A stretch of 64,000 bases of DNA. Source: Tritrichomonas musculus (taxonomy: Eukaryota; Parabasalia; Tritrichomonadida; Tritrichomonadidae). Made by a program: the position numbers and the translations under genes. Within the stretch, counting starts at the first letter, position 1; each line of letters starts with the position of its first letter. The notes beneath the pieces were generated by a model. The model did not search any database and had not been told where the DNA came from. It worked only from the letters and a program-made list of their open reading frames with translations. The DNA is taken from contig JAPFFF010000002.1 in assembly GCA_039105265.1 (NCBI GenBank), forward strand, positions 4,278,001 through 4,342,000, written 5' to 3'. Shown piece by piece: positions 1-9,293 of this stretch.

Positions 1-35
1 ACATAGAGCTTTATATACCAAATATATTTTTCAAA

Positions 36-986
36 ATGGCTCCCTTTTATGATTTTGAAAATTGTGAATTATCATTGTGTACATTAGTCCATAAAATAGT
101 TCAAACCATTGATATTTCTAGATTTTATGAGCCAATCACGGAACTATTTAAAAAAATTCTAACAAGGAAACATTTTTCTACACAAACATTGATTCTTATT
201 TTAAAGACCATAAGTAAACTTCAAATTCGAAATAAAAAATACTCAAATGAATATTTAAATAATGCAATTGATAATATCATTATCATTGTCTCCGGTCAAA
301 TTGAAAATTTTCCTATTCAATTAATTATTGAATTTTTAAAATTTACTAAAAATACACTTTTGTATTCAGAAAAATCGAAGATTTACAAGTTATTACGAAA
401 AACATCATTTCTTTCGTTAGTTAGACTTTATCAAACACAAGAAAACCCGAAGATTGTTACAATGATTCTAGGAATTATAACTGAAGTATTAAAGATTGAA
501 AGAGGAGCCAGCTTTTTTTGCCAATTTGACCTTGCCATCAAATTCAATGAGAATTTATTATTAAAATTTATTCATAATTTCTCTAAAAAATCATTTGTAG
601 AAAAGCAAGCTATTTTACGATTACTTGTCGTTTTAACATGCTTTCAAAATCCAGAAACATTCAAAATTTTGAAAGTAAAGAATAAATTTGTTTTTGATAA
701 GTTGATTCATTTTGCTTTTAACTCACAGGATAATGTGATAATTAAAGATTGCTTAGATTTTTTGTTGAATTACTTTGAAATGTCACTTATGTTTGAAAAT
801 TTCTCATCTTTTTCATTAATAAGCGAATTTGGGTTTCAAGGACCTTGCTCTTTCGTTTCAAATTATAACAATTTTCATGTAGATCAATTCGTTGACGACT
901 TATCTATGCAATATTATGATTCTGATATATCAAATCAAGCAAAAAAGCTGCAATTTTTGGTAAAAAGAATTTCATCTTGTTTCTAG
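36..986 (+). CDS. Helical-repeat hypothetical protein
   Basis: An intact 316-residue reading frame that starts at the first ATG and ends in TAG. The protein is rich in Leu, Ile, Phe, Lys and Asn and is predicted by eye to be almost all alpha-helix, with helix pairs recurring every 35-45 residues, which resembles an armadillo/HEAT-like solenoid. I see no signal peptide, no membrane segment and no catalytic motif. I do not recognise a family. It could be a regulator or scaffold like the solenoid proteins common in trichomonads, but that is inference. The next gene is convergent (opposite strand). Confidence 0.7.
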   Translation: MAPFYDFENCELSLCTLVHKIVQTIDISRFYEPITELFKKILTRKHFSTQTLILILKTISKLQIRNKKYSNEYLNNAIDNIIIIVSGQIENFPIQLIIEFLKFTKNTLLYSEKSKIYKLLRKTSFLSLVRLYQTQENPKIVTMILGIITEVLKIERGASFFCQFDLAIKFNENLLLKFIHNFSKKSFVEKQAILRLLVVLTCFQNPETFKILKVKNKFVFDKLIHFAFNSQDNVIIKDCLDFLLNYFEMSLMFENFSSFSLISEFGFQGPCSFVSNYNNFHVDQFVDDLSMQYYDSDISNQAKKLQFLVKRISSCF

Positions 987-1304
987 AAAAATAATTATTA
1001 GTCTCTATGTCTTTTTTTATTTGTTTGTTTAAAACAGCTTTGAAATCTTTTTTTTTTTTTTTTTTAAAATTCTCATAATGCCATGTGACATACGAATAAA
1101 ATATGGAAAATTAAAAGAATATCCATAATCATTTCTTTCAAAAGCATAACATAAAACATAAATCTATCAGTTTGGGTTGATACGTTGAAATAATTATTAC
1201 AATGATAAAAATAATAATTTAGGCCATGATAATGCTTTACTTAAATGTATTTTTAAATAAAATATTGGAAGAAGTAAATAATATGTAACTATAAATCAAG
1301 TTCT
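987..1304. other. Intergenic, AT-rich
   Basis: Between two convergent genes. It holds a run of T around 1050-1067 and no open frame, RNA gene or repeat that I can support. Confidence 0.6.
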
Positions 1305-1970
1305 CTACATTGCACCACGATTCGATATCTTCTTTGTTGATCGAAGTTTTGGCGTGATGGCTATCAAAAAAGTTATAATGAGAATGAGTATCAAGCCACC
1401 AAAGCAAAATATTCGTAATCCAATCCATATCCAAAAATATGTATGAATTTCATCACAATTGCTTTTAAACCAATCATTTATCAGCTTATCTGAATATAAA
1501 TCAACATTAGAACAATTGTAATATTTATTTTTGAACATTGTCGACTTAAAATTATTAAATAGCTTGTAATCTTCACTAGTTGGGGATTGGTTTTGACATA
1601 CTCTTGTAAGTTGAGCCAAAAAAGCACTTTTGCCATTTGAACATTTTGACTTTGAGGTATTATGAATTACCAAAGATCCTGTTACTAAAGGTGCAATTAA
1701 TGGTAAGCAAAATGCAAATATCCATGATAAAAGTGAGTATAATGGAAGCTTGTGCATTTTATTAAAAGGCATTTTCTCAATATGATTAAATATATTTCTA
1801 ATCCTTCCCCAGTAAATTCCACCATGAATCAAAATACCAAATTGCGATACTAGCAACGCAATAATAAATAGTATTAACATAAATCCGTCAAAAATTGAAC
1901 CATTTTTTCTCATTTGAAGTAGAGATATTTTATTATTCACTTTTGCCCAGAAAAAGTCGAACTTTTCCAA
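1305..1970 (-). CDS. Small multi-pass membrane protein, tetraspanin-like layout
   Basis: 221 residues. Hydrophobic segments lie at about residues 28-50, 76-101 and 180-206. Between the last two is a polar loop of about 75 residues with four or more cysteines and N-glycosylation-type Asn sites, followed by a short basic tail. A large Cys-containing loop before the last membrane segment recalls tetraspanins, which trichomonads carry in expanded sets, but only three clear membrane segments are visible and the CCG motif is absent. Family assignment is therefore weak; membrane location is well supported by composition. Confidence 0.6.
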   Translation of the reverse strand: MEKFDFFWAKVNNKISLLQMRKNGSIFDGFMLILFIIALLVSQFGILIHGGIYWGRIRNIFNHIEKMPFNKMHKLPLYSLLSWIFAFCLPLIAPLVTGSLVIHNTSKSKCSNGKSAFLAQLTRVCQNQSPTSEDYKLFNNFKSTMFKNKYYNCSNVDLYSDKLINDWFKSNCDEIHTYFWIWIGLRIFCFGGLILILIITFLIAITPKLRSTKKISNRGAM

Positions 1971-2106
1971 GGGAAAAGTGAATTTGAAGTTTTTTTTTTA
2001 AAAAAAATTGACTTCATATTGAAAAAATTCAATTGTTTTTCAGAAATCAATCAAATTAAATTATGTGTTTTAATACAATTTTATTCTCAACAAATACATC
2101 AAAATT

Positions 2107-2868
2107 TTAAAGATTATCTTCTTTTTGCACAATAGCAACAACAACAGTGGTGTCATCGAGTTTTCCTCCTTCTGGCATTGGTATTCCATTTTTATGTGCT
2201 TCTTGATAAAAAGGCGATTTATAACCACTCTTCTTTGCATATTCAACAGCGATTTCTGACAACTTTTGTGATGCAACATTACAAAATTCTTTCGGATCCA
2301 TTCCAGCATCATAATAATTCCAAAGAATTTGTTCAATGTCACTCATAAATAAATTATCCCACAAACCATCAGATGCACACACTAGGATATCATCACCATA
2401 AACAGGAATATGATCGATTGTTCCATTTGATGGAACAGTTTCAGACAAATATCCGAGCTGGTATGGAAAATTAAATCCATGAACTGTTGATTTTGTTAAA
2501 TAGATATTATGAAAGTCACGAAATAACCCACAGCCAGAATCTCCAACATTAATAATAGACAAATTATTTCCATTCAATTTAGCAACAGTTGCTGTTGTTG
2601 AACCAGGAATTGATCTATCAATATTATCAAAGGCTTTTTCTAGAATTTGAAGAGGATTTTGAAGATAAGAAAATTGTTTTGAATAATTCATAAGATCTTG
2701 GCTATATTTTGCAGAGTTTGATCCTCTATAAGTTACCCATCCACCAACACCATCTGCTACTCCAAGAGCAGAATTTTTATTTGATGTAAAACATGCATCT
2801 TCACCCCCAAATTTTGCTTTTGAAGGATGCGGTATTTTGAAACATGAACTTAATAATATGAAATTCAT
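2107..2868 (-). CDS. PP2C-family phosphatase, PPTC7/Ptc7-like
   Basis: 253 residues. Metal-dependent PPM-fold serine/threonine phosphatase. Motifs in order: GEDAC near residue 22, GVADGVGGW at 36-44 (metal-binding Asp), GSTTATVA, NVGDSGCG, the CASDGLWDNL motif, and a C-terminal DDTTVVVA with the last metal-binding Asp. The arrangement and short length fit the PPTC7/Ptc7 subgroup rather than long PP2Cs. PPTC7 acts in mitochondria elsewhere; whether this protein acts in the hydrogenosome is inference, as I see no clear presequence. The TTTCAATTTTTT just before the ATG is a weak initiator-like sequence. Looks functional. Confidence 0.9.
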   Translation of the reverse strand: MNFILLSSCFKIPHPSKAKFGGEDACFTSNKNSALGVADGVGGWVTYRGSNSAKYSQDLMNYSKQFSYLQNPLQILEKAFDNIDRSIPGSTTATVAKLNGNNLSIINVGDSGCGLFRDFHNIYLTKSTVHGFNFPYQLGYLSETVPSNGTIDHIPVYGDDILVCASDGLWDNLFMSDIEQILWNYYDAGMDPKEFCNVASQKLSEIAVEYAKKSGYKSPFYQEAHKNGIPMPEGGKLDDTTVVVAIVQKEDNL

Positions 2869-3449
2869 AAAAAATTGAAATGATTTTTTATTTTGAAATG
2901 ATTTTTTTGAAAATTTAAAAATCCTTCAAAAGAAAATAAACTATAGAAAAGTTTTTAATCAACCAAATGAACAAATTCCACTTTTTAAATTCTAGTGATA
3001 CCAAAAAGTGAAAAATAACGATTTTTCTTTCCAAAAAGGTTTTTATTTTTATATCCTTAACATATAAATATATTATTAAAAAACTTATAAATATTAATTA
3101 AATATAACAAATAAACATAATAACTTCAATTTTATTTAAAGAATATATTAAATACACCATCATCAATTCAAATCAAAAATATTGGGATAATATTTCATAA
3201 GAATTTAATTCAGAAACAATGCATTTAGATCATTAGTATTTTACATTTCTATATTATGGGGGAAAAAATTAATGAATCAAATGAAATGAAAATCTTCAAA
3301 CATAGTTAAAAAAATATTTGCTAAAAATAAAATAATAACAAACATAGTTTATATACTAACAAATATATATACATAAAATAAAACAAAAATTCTTGAATTC
3401 ATTATTGAACGTTCAAATGTAATAAATGCTTATAACAGAATAACCAAAT
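2869..3449. other. Intergenic, AT-rich
   Basis: About 580 bases upstream of the phosphatase and downstream of the B56 gene. Very AT-rich, with no coding frame, RNA gene or inverted repeat that I can support. Confidence 0.6.
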
Positions 3450-5051
3450 TTAATTTGCTTCATTTTCTGATGTTGCAAAAGGATTGATTGACTCAAGCCC
3501 ATCAAAAAGTTGAGAAAGATGAAAAAGCTTCATTTTTTTTTCATTCTGATCTTTTTCATAATTTACGATCAAATATTTCCATTTTGCAGCTCTAGTCAAA
3601 CCATTCATAATTTTCACCGATTTCAGTTTTTTCAAATTTTCTCCGGCAGCCACAAAAACTTGTTCATTATTCATCTTCATCACATTTAAAACAGATGAAA
3701 CAATAAGTCTTATTTCGGGATTCCAATAGGTCATTCCAACTTCAAAAAGTGAAGGAATAAGTAACGGATAAGAAATCGCAGGCTCGATCGTCATCATCCA
3801 AACAAAGTCATTAACTTCCCACATAGATAGAATCTTCTCAGCTATTCCAGCATGACAACTCATTAGTGATGCCATTAGTTGAGGGCAAATTAATCGTATA
3901 CATTCATTCAGGAAAGGTTCATCAACAAAACTGGAAAGAATTGTAATTTCATCTATAAAAAGTAGTTGTTTCTCGGGTTGAAGACGTGGCCAATCACGAA
4001 CAATGATCTTATATAAGTCAACAACAAGTTTGTGGTCGTGCTCTAGAAATTGAACAATACAACAGAAGAGTTCTCGAGCAAAATATGACAAATATGAATT
4101 ATGATGAAGAGGAATAATCACTTTTTGAAATATCTTCACATATTTGTATTTTAATGGCTTTTGAAATCCAGCAACTATTGATGTTAAAGCTGATAATATT
4201 GGTTTTGCTGAAGTGAACGGCTCATTTTCATATATTATTCTAGTTAATGCAAAACATGAAACGTTTAAAGCAAAAGATCTTAATTTTTTCACTTTTTCAT
4301 ATAAGGCTAGAAATAATAATTCAAGCTTTTTCTGCTCTCTATCATCTGATGTTCTGCATTCAAAAACAGAAAGCTTTATTAAGTCACCACACAAGGTAAG
4401 GCAATTGCTTGGATCGAACTGAGGAAGTTTAATATATGAAATGACAATATCATAAACAACAGAAATATGTGACCATTCTAATGGATGAAGCCACTCAAGG
4501 CCATCTTTATCAGTAAGCATGTAATAATCGAATATAGAATACCATTCAGGCGGAATGGGTTGAGGATTACGCATAATGTGAATTGCTATTAATGTAAAAA
4601 TAGTATTATTAATATCTTCATCTATCGGAATTTTTGGATAGTTTTCTTTAATTACTGATAATATTTCATGTAAAACGTCATCTTTGGCAACAATAAATGA
4701 ATTTGTTGGTGACCGGGTGAAATCACACATTTGGTAACACTGAATACATTTTTGAATAAGTAAATCTTTAACATCTTCAGGCTTTGCAGTAATTAACATA
4801 GGTAAAACTGGAAAAGAAAGATCGCTGAGTTTTGATTGCATTTTACTTGAAACTTTGGAGTTATTGTTATTATTTGTATTTGGTAACTCAAATAAACCAG
4901 TTTTATTTATGCCTTTTCCAATTAAACTCGACGATGATTGACGATTTTGTTTTAATTGTGAAGAAGTTACTATGGGAGAAAAACTAGGACGTAAAATTTT
5001 GGGCTTTCCAATTTTAACTGTTTGCGCATGAGGCTTTCGTGAATTAATCAT
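3450..5051 (-). CDS. PP2A regulatory subunit B56 (B')
   Basis: 533 residues. The B56 subunit is a HEAT-like solenoid that targets the PP2A catalytic core to substrates. Residues 1-90 are Ser/Asn/Lys-rich and probably disordered. From about 100 to 500 the B56 fold is recognisable: the stretch around LRSFALNVSCFALTRIIYE, then the LKYKYVKIFQKVIIPLHH helix, the VQFLEHD..LVVDLYKIIVRDWPR segment, the NECIRLICPQLMASLMSCHAGIAEKILSMW segment (given here as landmarks only) and YPLLIPSLFEVGMTYWNPEI all line up with the most conserved part of metazoan B56. Length fits the family. A TCATTT lies about 20 nt upstream of the ATG. Confidence 0.85.
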   Translation of the reverse strand: MINSRKPHAQTVKIGKPKILRPSFSPIVTSSQLKQNRQSSSSLIGKGINKTGLFELPNTNNNNNSKVSSKMQSKLSDLSFPVLPMLITAKPEDVKDLLIQKCIQCYQMCDFTRSPTNSFIVAKDDVLHEILSVIKENYPKIPIDEDINNTIFTLIAIHIMRNPQPIPPEWYSIFDYYMLTDKDGLEWLHPLEWSHISVVYDIVISYIKLPQFDPSNCLTLCGDLIKLSVFECRTSDDREQKKLELLFLALYEKVKKLRSFALNVSCFALTRIIYENEPFTSAKPILSALTSIVAGFQKPLKYKYVKIFQKVIIPLHHNSYLSYFARELFCCIVQFLEHDHKLVVDLYKIIVRDWPRLQPEKQLLFIDEITILSSFVDEPFLNECIRLICPQLMASLMSCHAGIAEKILSMWEVNDFVWMMTIEPAISYPLLIPSLFEVGMTYWNPEIRLIVSSVLNVMKMNNEQVFVAAGENLKKLKSVKIMNGLTRAAKWKYLIVNYEKDQNEKKMKLFHLSQLFDGLESINPFATSENEAN

Positions 5052-5263
5052 GCCTCAATCTTCTAAATGATATTGAGAAATTAAAGCTTATTCATTCAAT
5101 TTTTTTTTTGCATTTATTCCTTTTATATATTCGAAAATTGCGATTACATTTTTAAAATAAAGCTTGATTAAAAACAATAAGGAATTTTTTTAAACAACAG
5201 AAAAAAACAGTTATTATAAAACTTTGATATATATAAATATATAAATTTAGTAACAAACATCCA

Positions 5264-7480
5264 TCATCTACCCCAAGCACTACCACTATTTCCTCCTCCC
5301 CAAGCACTACCACTGTTTCCTCCTCCCCAAGCACTACCACTATTTCCAGATGATGTATTCTTTCCTCCTCCCCAAGCACTACCACTATTTCCAGATGTTG
5401 TATTCTTTCCTCCTCCCCAGGAAGCGCCTGATCCCCAAGCACTATTATTATTATTTGATCCCCAACCAGATCCACCTGCAGTACTGTTTGATCCCCAACT
5501 AGATCCACTGTTATTATTACTTGATCCCCAGGAGGATCCACTGTTATTATTACCTGATCCCCAGGAGGATCCACTGTTATTATTGCCTGATCCCCAGGAG
5601 GATCCACTGTTTTTATTACTTGATCCCCAGGAGGATCCACTGTTACTATTACTTGATCCCCAGGAGGATCCACTGTTATTATTACTTGATCCCCAGGAAC
5701 CACCGCTATTATTATTATTGTTGCTAGATCCCCAAGAAGAATTATTATTGTTGTCATTCGAATTATTGCCCCAAGAAGAACCACTATTATTTGAAGATCC
5801 CCAAGAACCACCACTATTATTATTGTTGCTTGATCCCCAAGAACTTCCAGAATTATTATTGTTATTATTACTTGATCCCCAAGAACTTCCAGAATTATTA
5901 TTGTTATTATTGCTTGATCCCCAAGAACTTCCAGAATTATTATTGTTATTATTACTTGATCCCCAAGAAGATCCACTACTATTGCTTGATCCCCAAGAAC
6001 TGCCAGAATTATTATTGCTATTATTGTTTGATCCCCATGAATTTCCACCGTTACCTGATCCCCAAGTTGATCCACTATTGCCTGATCCCCAAGTTGATCC
6101 ACTATTGCCTGATGGGGCACCCCAAGATGATCCGCCTGATGGAGCACCCCAAGTTGATTGAGGCTCGCTTTGTGGCGGAGTTCCCCAACCAATTGGCTGT
6201 GCTGCAGGCGGATTCGGAGCCTGACCTGGTGGTGCTGCTCCAGGTGCTGCTGGTTGTTGTCCTTGCGGAGGTTGATTTTGTGGTTGAGCTGGCTGTGCTG
6301 CTCCTGGTGCAGCTGCAGATGGTTGCGCTGCTGGCTGTGCTGCTGGAGATGGTGCACCAAAAAATGGAGTAGAGGTTGCAGCTGGCTGCGTTGTTGCTGC
6401 TGGTGCGGCTCCTGGCGTTGTTGTTGATGTAGATGGCTGGGCCGCAGCTGGCGTAGTAGAATTTGAACTTGGAAATCCAAACAACGATTGGGCCCAACCT
6501 TTCGCTGGCTGCGATGGCGTAGTTGATGGAGCTGCTGCTGCTGCTGTTGTTGTTGTTGCTGCTGCTGCCGTTCCTTCTGTTTTGGCTTTATTTGTTGAAA
6601 AAAGATTTGAACTACTACCAAATCCACCAAAGGATGTAGATGAAGAACTGGTAGCTGCAAGCTGGCTTGTAGTTGAAGTTGCTGGAGCTGCTGCTGCTGC
6701 TGCTGCTACTGGCGTTGTTGAAGCTGGTGCTGGTGTTGCTAAAGCGAGTGTTGGTGCTGTAGAAGTATCTGCTTTTTCGGTTGATTCTTCCTTTTTTTCC
6801 TCTTTTTTATCATCCTTTTTTGGCGAAGTGAAAGCGGAGAAATCAAATGATGGAAACTTGGAAGTTGCAGCCGGCGTTGGTGGCGGTATGCTTGAATTTA
6901 AGGCAAGAATTTCACTGCTCGGTTTTGCAGGTGTCATTGGAGGCATTATACTATTTGTTCTAATAGGAGTTGTTTTTGAAGCGTCACTACCTGTAATTGC
7001 ATTTGCGGGAAGTTTTAAATCAAATAAAGCACTTCCTTCTGTATTTTTTTTGGGGAAACTTAATGAAGGAAGGGTAAATCTAGTATTATTATTGTTTGGA
7101 ATATTTAATGTAGGAGTAGCAGAACTGGTAAGAGTAGAAGATGAACTTGTTTTATCGTTTTCGATGTTATTGGATTGGCGATATAAGTTTGGTTTTGTAG
7201 CAGTAGATTTAAAATCGGATTTAGATGTTTGCTTTAAGACTCGGTCTTTCATGAGAGAATCATTTGAATATTCACTTATTATATGAGTTTTATCTATAAT
7301 ACGTCTCAACATTAGTTCTTCGGCATGCTCATTTTCATCTTCATAATAAATTTTGTTAAGTCTTCGTTGGGTTTGATCATATAATTTTGGTTTTGTAGTA
7401 ACATCTAATATAGTAGTATCTTCTTGATTTGTATTTGAAGGACCAAACCAAGAAAAAAGCTTTTTAAAAAAACGACCCAT
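5264..7480 (-). CDS. SWG-repeat low-complexity protein with amphipathic N-terminus (nucleoporin-like?)
   Basis: 738 residues. Residues 1-13 (MGRFFKKLFSWFG) form a basic amphipathic helix. To about residue 170 the chain is polar with the motif KPKLYDQ/KPNLYRQ seen twice. Residues 170-440 are Pro/Ala/Ser/Thr-rich with scattered FG-type motifs (SFGGFG, SLFGF, FFGAP). From about 440 to the end are 28 WG dipeptides, mostly [GS]SSWGSSNNN, in a disordered Ser/Asn/Gly matrix. Known parallels: yeast Nup1/Nup60 and Nup153 have an N-terminal amphipathic membrane-binding helix and an FG-type tail; GW/WG-rich proteins elsewhere bind Argonaute. Either role is inference. Start supported by a TCATA initiator at 7487-7491. 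Repeats in the opposite frames make long spurious frames. Confidence 0.75.
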   Translation of the reverse strand: MGRFFKKLFSWFGPSNTNQEDTTILDVTTKPKLYDQTQRRLNKIYYEDENEHAEELMLRRIIDKTHIISEYSNDSLMKDRVLKQTSKSDFKSTATKPNLYRQSNNIENDKTSSSSTLTSSATPTLNIPNNNNTRFTLPSLSFPKKNTEGSALFDLKLPANAITGSDASKTTPIRTNSIMPPMTPAKPSSEILALNSSIPPPTPAATSKFPSFDFSAFTSPKKDDKKEEKKEESTEKADTSTAPTLALATPAPASTTPVAAAAAAAPATSTTSQLAATSSSSTSFGGFGSSSNLFSTNKAKTEGTAAAATTTTAAAAAPSTTPSQPAKGWAQSLFGFPSSNSTTPAAAQPSTSTTTPGAAPAATTQPAATSTPFFGAPSPAAQPAAQPSAAAPGAAQPAQPQNQPPQGQQPAAPGAAPPGQAPNPPAAQPIGWGTPPQSEPQSTWGAPSGGSSWGAPSGNSGSTWGSGNSGSTWGSGNGGNSWGSNNNSNNNSGSSWGSSNSSGSSWGSSNNNNNNSGSSWGSSNNNNNNSGSSWGSSNNNNNNSGSSWGSSNNNNSGGSWGSSNNSGSSWGNNSNDNNNNSSWGSSNNNNNSGGSWGSSNNNSGSSWGSSNSNSGSSWGSSNKNSGSSWGSGNNNSGSSWGSGNNNSGSSWGSSNNNSGSSWGSNSTAGGSGWGSNNNNSAWGSGASWGGGKNTTSGNSGSAWGGGKNTSSGNSGSAWGGGNSGSAWGGGNSGSAWGR

Positions 7481-7486
7481 TCTATT

Positions 7487-7491
7487 TATGA
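7487..7491 (-). promoter_or_regulatory. Initiator-like TCATA directly abutting a MITE
   Basis: On the minus strand the order is TTAA, TCATA, then nine bases to the ATG at 7480. TCAYW is the trichomonad initiator consensus and usually lies within about 20 bases of the start codon. The transposon boundary touches the initiator, so all promoter sequence further upstream is transposon DNA. Confidence 0.5.
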
Positions 7492-7836
7492 TTAACGTGC
7501 TTTCAATAGACCCGGAGCATTTCAGTAGACCCGGAGCAAGGTCAATTTAGCATAAAATGGCCATGATTTGATCGTTTTTTATAAAAAAGAAAACCAAATA
7601 TGATCAGAAATATTTCGATCAGAATTTTTTTTATTTTTCACTATTTTACAAATATCTCCAAATCAAAAAAGTAAAACAAATAATATTTAACAAAAATTAT
7701 AATGTAAAATAATAATTTTTATATAATTTATCATCAAATATTAAATAAAATAATTAAATTGTATGAAAAATAATAAAAATAAAATTTAGTGCTCCGGGTC
7801 TACTGAAATGCTCCGGGTCTATTGAAAGCACGTTAA
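7492..7836. mobile_element. MITE with 43-bp terminal inverted repeats and TTAA flanks
   Basis: Perfect inverted repeats at 7496-7538 and 7790-7832, each flanked by TTAA (7492-7495 and 7833-7836). Each arm contains two copies of AGACCCGGAGCA separated by nine bases, giving GC-rich subterminal repeats in an otherwise AT-rich 345-bp unit. There is no coding capacity. TTAA target duplication is typical of piggyBac-type transposons; because TTAA is palindromic it could also be part of the inverted repeat. Perfect arms suggest a young insertion. It lies 12 bases upstream of the SWG-repeat gene. Confidence 0.85.
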
Positions 7837-8089
7837 ACCATCCTTTTAAAAAATTTTAATAAAACTGATAAATCTCTTTAAATCTTTAAAAATATAGATG
7901 GTAAAATAAATTTTCAAAATTAAAACAAAGATTTACATCTATGTAGTATTTAATTTAGAAAAAATGTTTATACAATATTAATATAAATTTAAACAAATTT
8001 TTTAAGATTGATAACTTTTTGAATAAATTAATTGAATAGAAAGGGTCTCAAAATTTTTTAAAATTTAGAAAAGTTAGATGACCGTTTAT
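7837..8089. other. Intergenic, AT-rich
   Basis: Between the MITE and the next gene on the plus strand; AT-rich with no supported feature. Confidence 0.5.
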
Positions 8090-8094
8090 TCACT
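8090..8094 (+). promoter_or_regulatory. Initiator-like TCACT
   Basis: Matches TCAYW; the A lies nine bases before the ATG at 8101, the usual trichomonad spacing. Supports that start codon. Confidence 0.5.
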
Positions 8095-8100
8095 CAAAAG

Positions 8101-8988
8101 ATGATTTTGCTTTTCTCTTTCTATCCTTTCATATTTTCATTTTCAGAACGTTATTGCAATGATGTATATGATGATCATATGGAAGTAATGGAAAGATGCC
8201 TCCTTAAAGGTACGTCATCTTTCAAAAGTCATAAACAAACTGCAATATATCTTCATAACAATGAAAAATCAAAATTATCAGTAAAAATTCAAGACGAAAA
8301 TGAAAGTATCATTATTAATGAAGGACAAGGAATACAAATCATTGATTCACGTGCAGATGTTACATGCCAAGAGCCTCTCGAATGCTTCATCACAATTTGG
8401 CATACTTCATTTGACAAAGAAAAATCACAATTTGCTAGCGATGGAGCTGGATGCTCTGTTTATAAAAATGATGTCATTCCATTTGATTTTTCACTTTTTT
8501 TTGATTTTGGTGATAGTGCACGATTATCTAGTGGAAATTTTGAACACAAACGTGAAACAGGAATTATGGTTTATTATACTGACAAGCTAAAATCCAATGA
8601 AACAATTCCAATTGTAATTCCCAAAAACACAAATTTCAATTTGGAAGGGCCAGCAATACTTAAAATTTCTTCATCAGCGTATGCAAAAGCAAACTTTGAT
8701 ATTGTAATAGGATCAACCATAAAAATACCCAAAACTTTTTCAAATATTCCAAATACAGGAAAATTTATCCAATATACAAAAGCTGAAAAGTTTACCCAAA
8801 ACTCTATCATGCTATCAAGCTCAGATGATGTTAAAGTTTTAATGGCAAAAGAAAGAAGAAGTTGGTATTATATATCAATTGCAATGTGTGGACTGACAGT
8901 TGTACTTTTTTTGGTCAGTATTATTTCTATTTCTATCATTTTTTCTTCTTATCGCAAGAGAAAAGCAAAGATGGCACATGCTATTTAG
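8101..8988 (+). CDS. Type I membrane glycoprotein, unknown
   Basis: 295 residues. A hydrophobic leader of about 15 residues is followed by an ectodomain of about 235 residues with several cysteines (near residues 19, 33, 97, 102 and 119). A membrane segment at about 257-283 precedes a short basic cytoplasmic tail. The ectodomain seems beta-rich, with no domain that I recognise. The layout is that of trichomonad plasma-membrane surface proteins. Start supported by the TCACT element. A second, similarly built gene lies at 13308-14468. Confidence 0.75.
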   Translation: MILLFSFYPFIFSFSERYCNDVYDDHMEVMERCLLKGTSSFKSHKQTAIYLHNNEKSKLSVKIQDENESIIINEGQGIQIIDSRADVTCQEPLECFITIWHTSFDKEKSQFASDGAGCSVYKNDVIPFDFSLFFDFGDSARLSSGNFEHKRETGIMVYYTDKLKSNETIPIVIPKNTNFNLEGPAILKISSSAYAKANFDIVIGSTIKIPKTFSNIPNTGKFIQYTKAEKFTQNSIMLSSSDDVKVLMAKERRSWYYISIAMCGLTVVLFLVSIISISIIFSSYRKRKAKMAHAI

Positions 8989-9293
8989 AATTATTTATTG
9001 TTATTTACATTTTTATTAATCATTTTAATAACATGTTTTATCTACTAATAAACCTGTTAGTAAACAAAATTTTTATTTATTGATTTTTTTCTATAATTTG
9101 AGATTTAAGAAACTTGGGAAGTTGAAAGGTTTTTAAAATTTGGTAAAAACAATAGATCTGTCATCTTCACTTTATTTGATAAATGAATTATTAAGAGAAT
9201 AAACAAGAAAAATTCAGAATCTTATTATTTATTCAAAAATAAATGGAATATATATATATAACACATGAATTATTATTGACATCTTCATATATT

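Noticed and set aside
1237-1434. 65-codon minus-strand frame overlapping the small membrane protein gene
   Set aside because: Overlaps the 3' end of the better supported frame and has no independent evidence.
5583-6161. 192-codon plus-strand frame with LLDPQEDPLL repeats
   Set aside because: Antisense shadow of the SWG repeats.
5152-6660. 502-codon minus-strand frame with Gln-rich start and GDQVIITVDPP-like repeats
   Set aside because: It is another frame of the SWG/Asn/Ser repeat DNA; the repeat keeps all frames open. No start signal and no sensible protein composition.
6582-7286. 234-codon plus-strand frame
   Set aside because: Antisense of the Pro/Ala-rich part of the SWG gene; no promoter element, and the sense frame has the better N-terminus.
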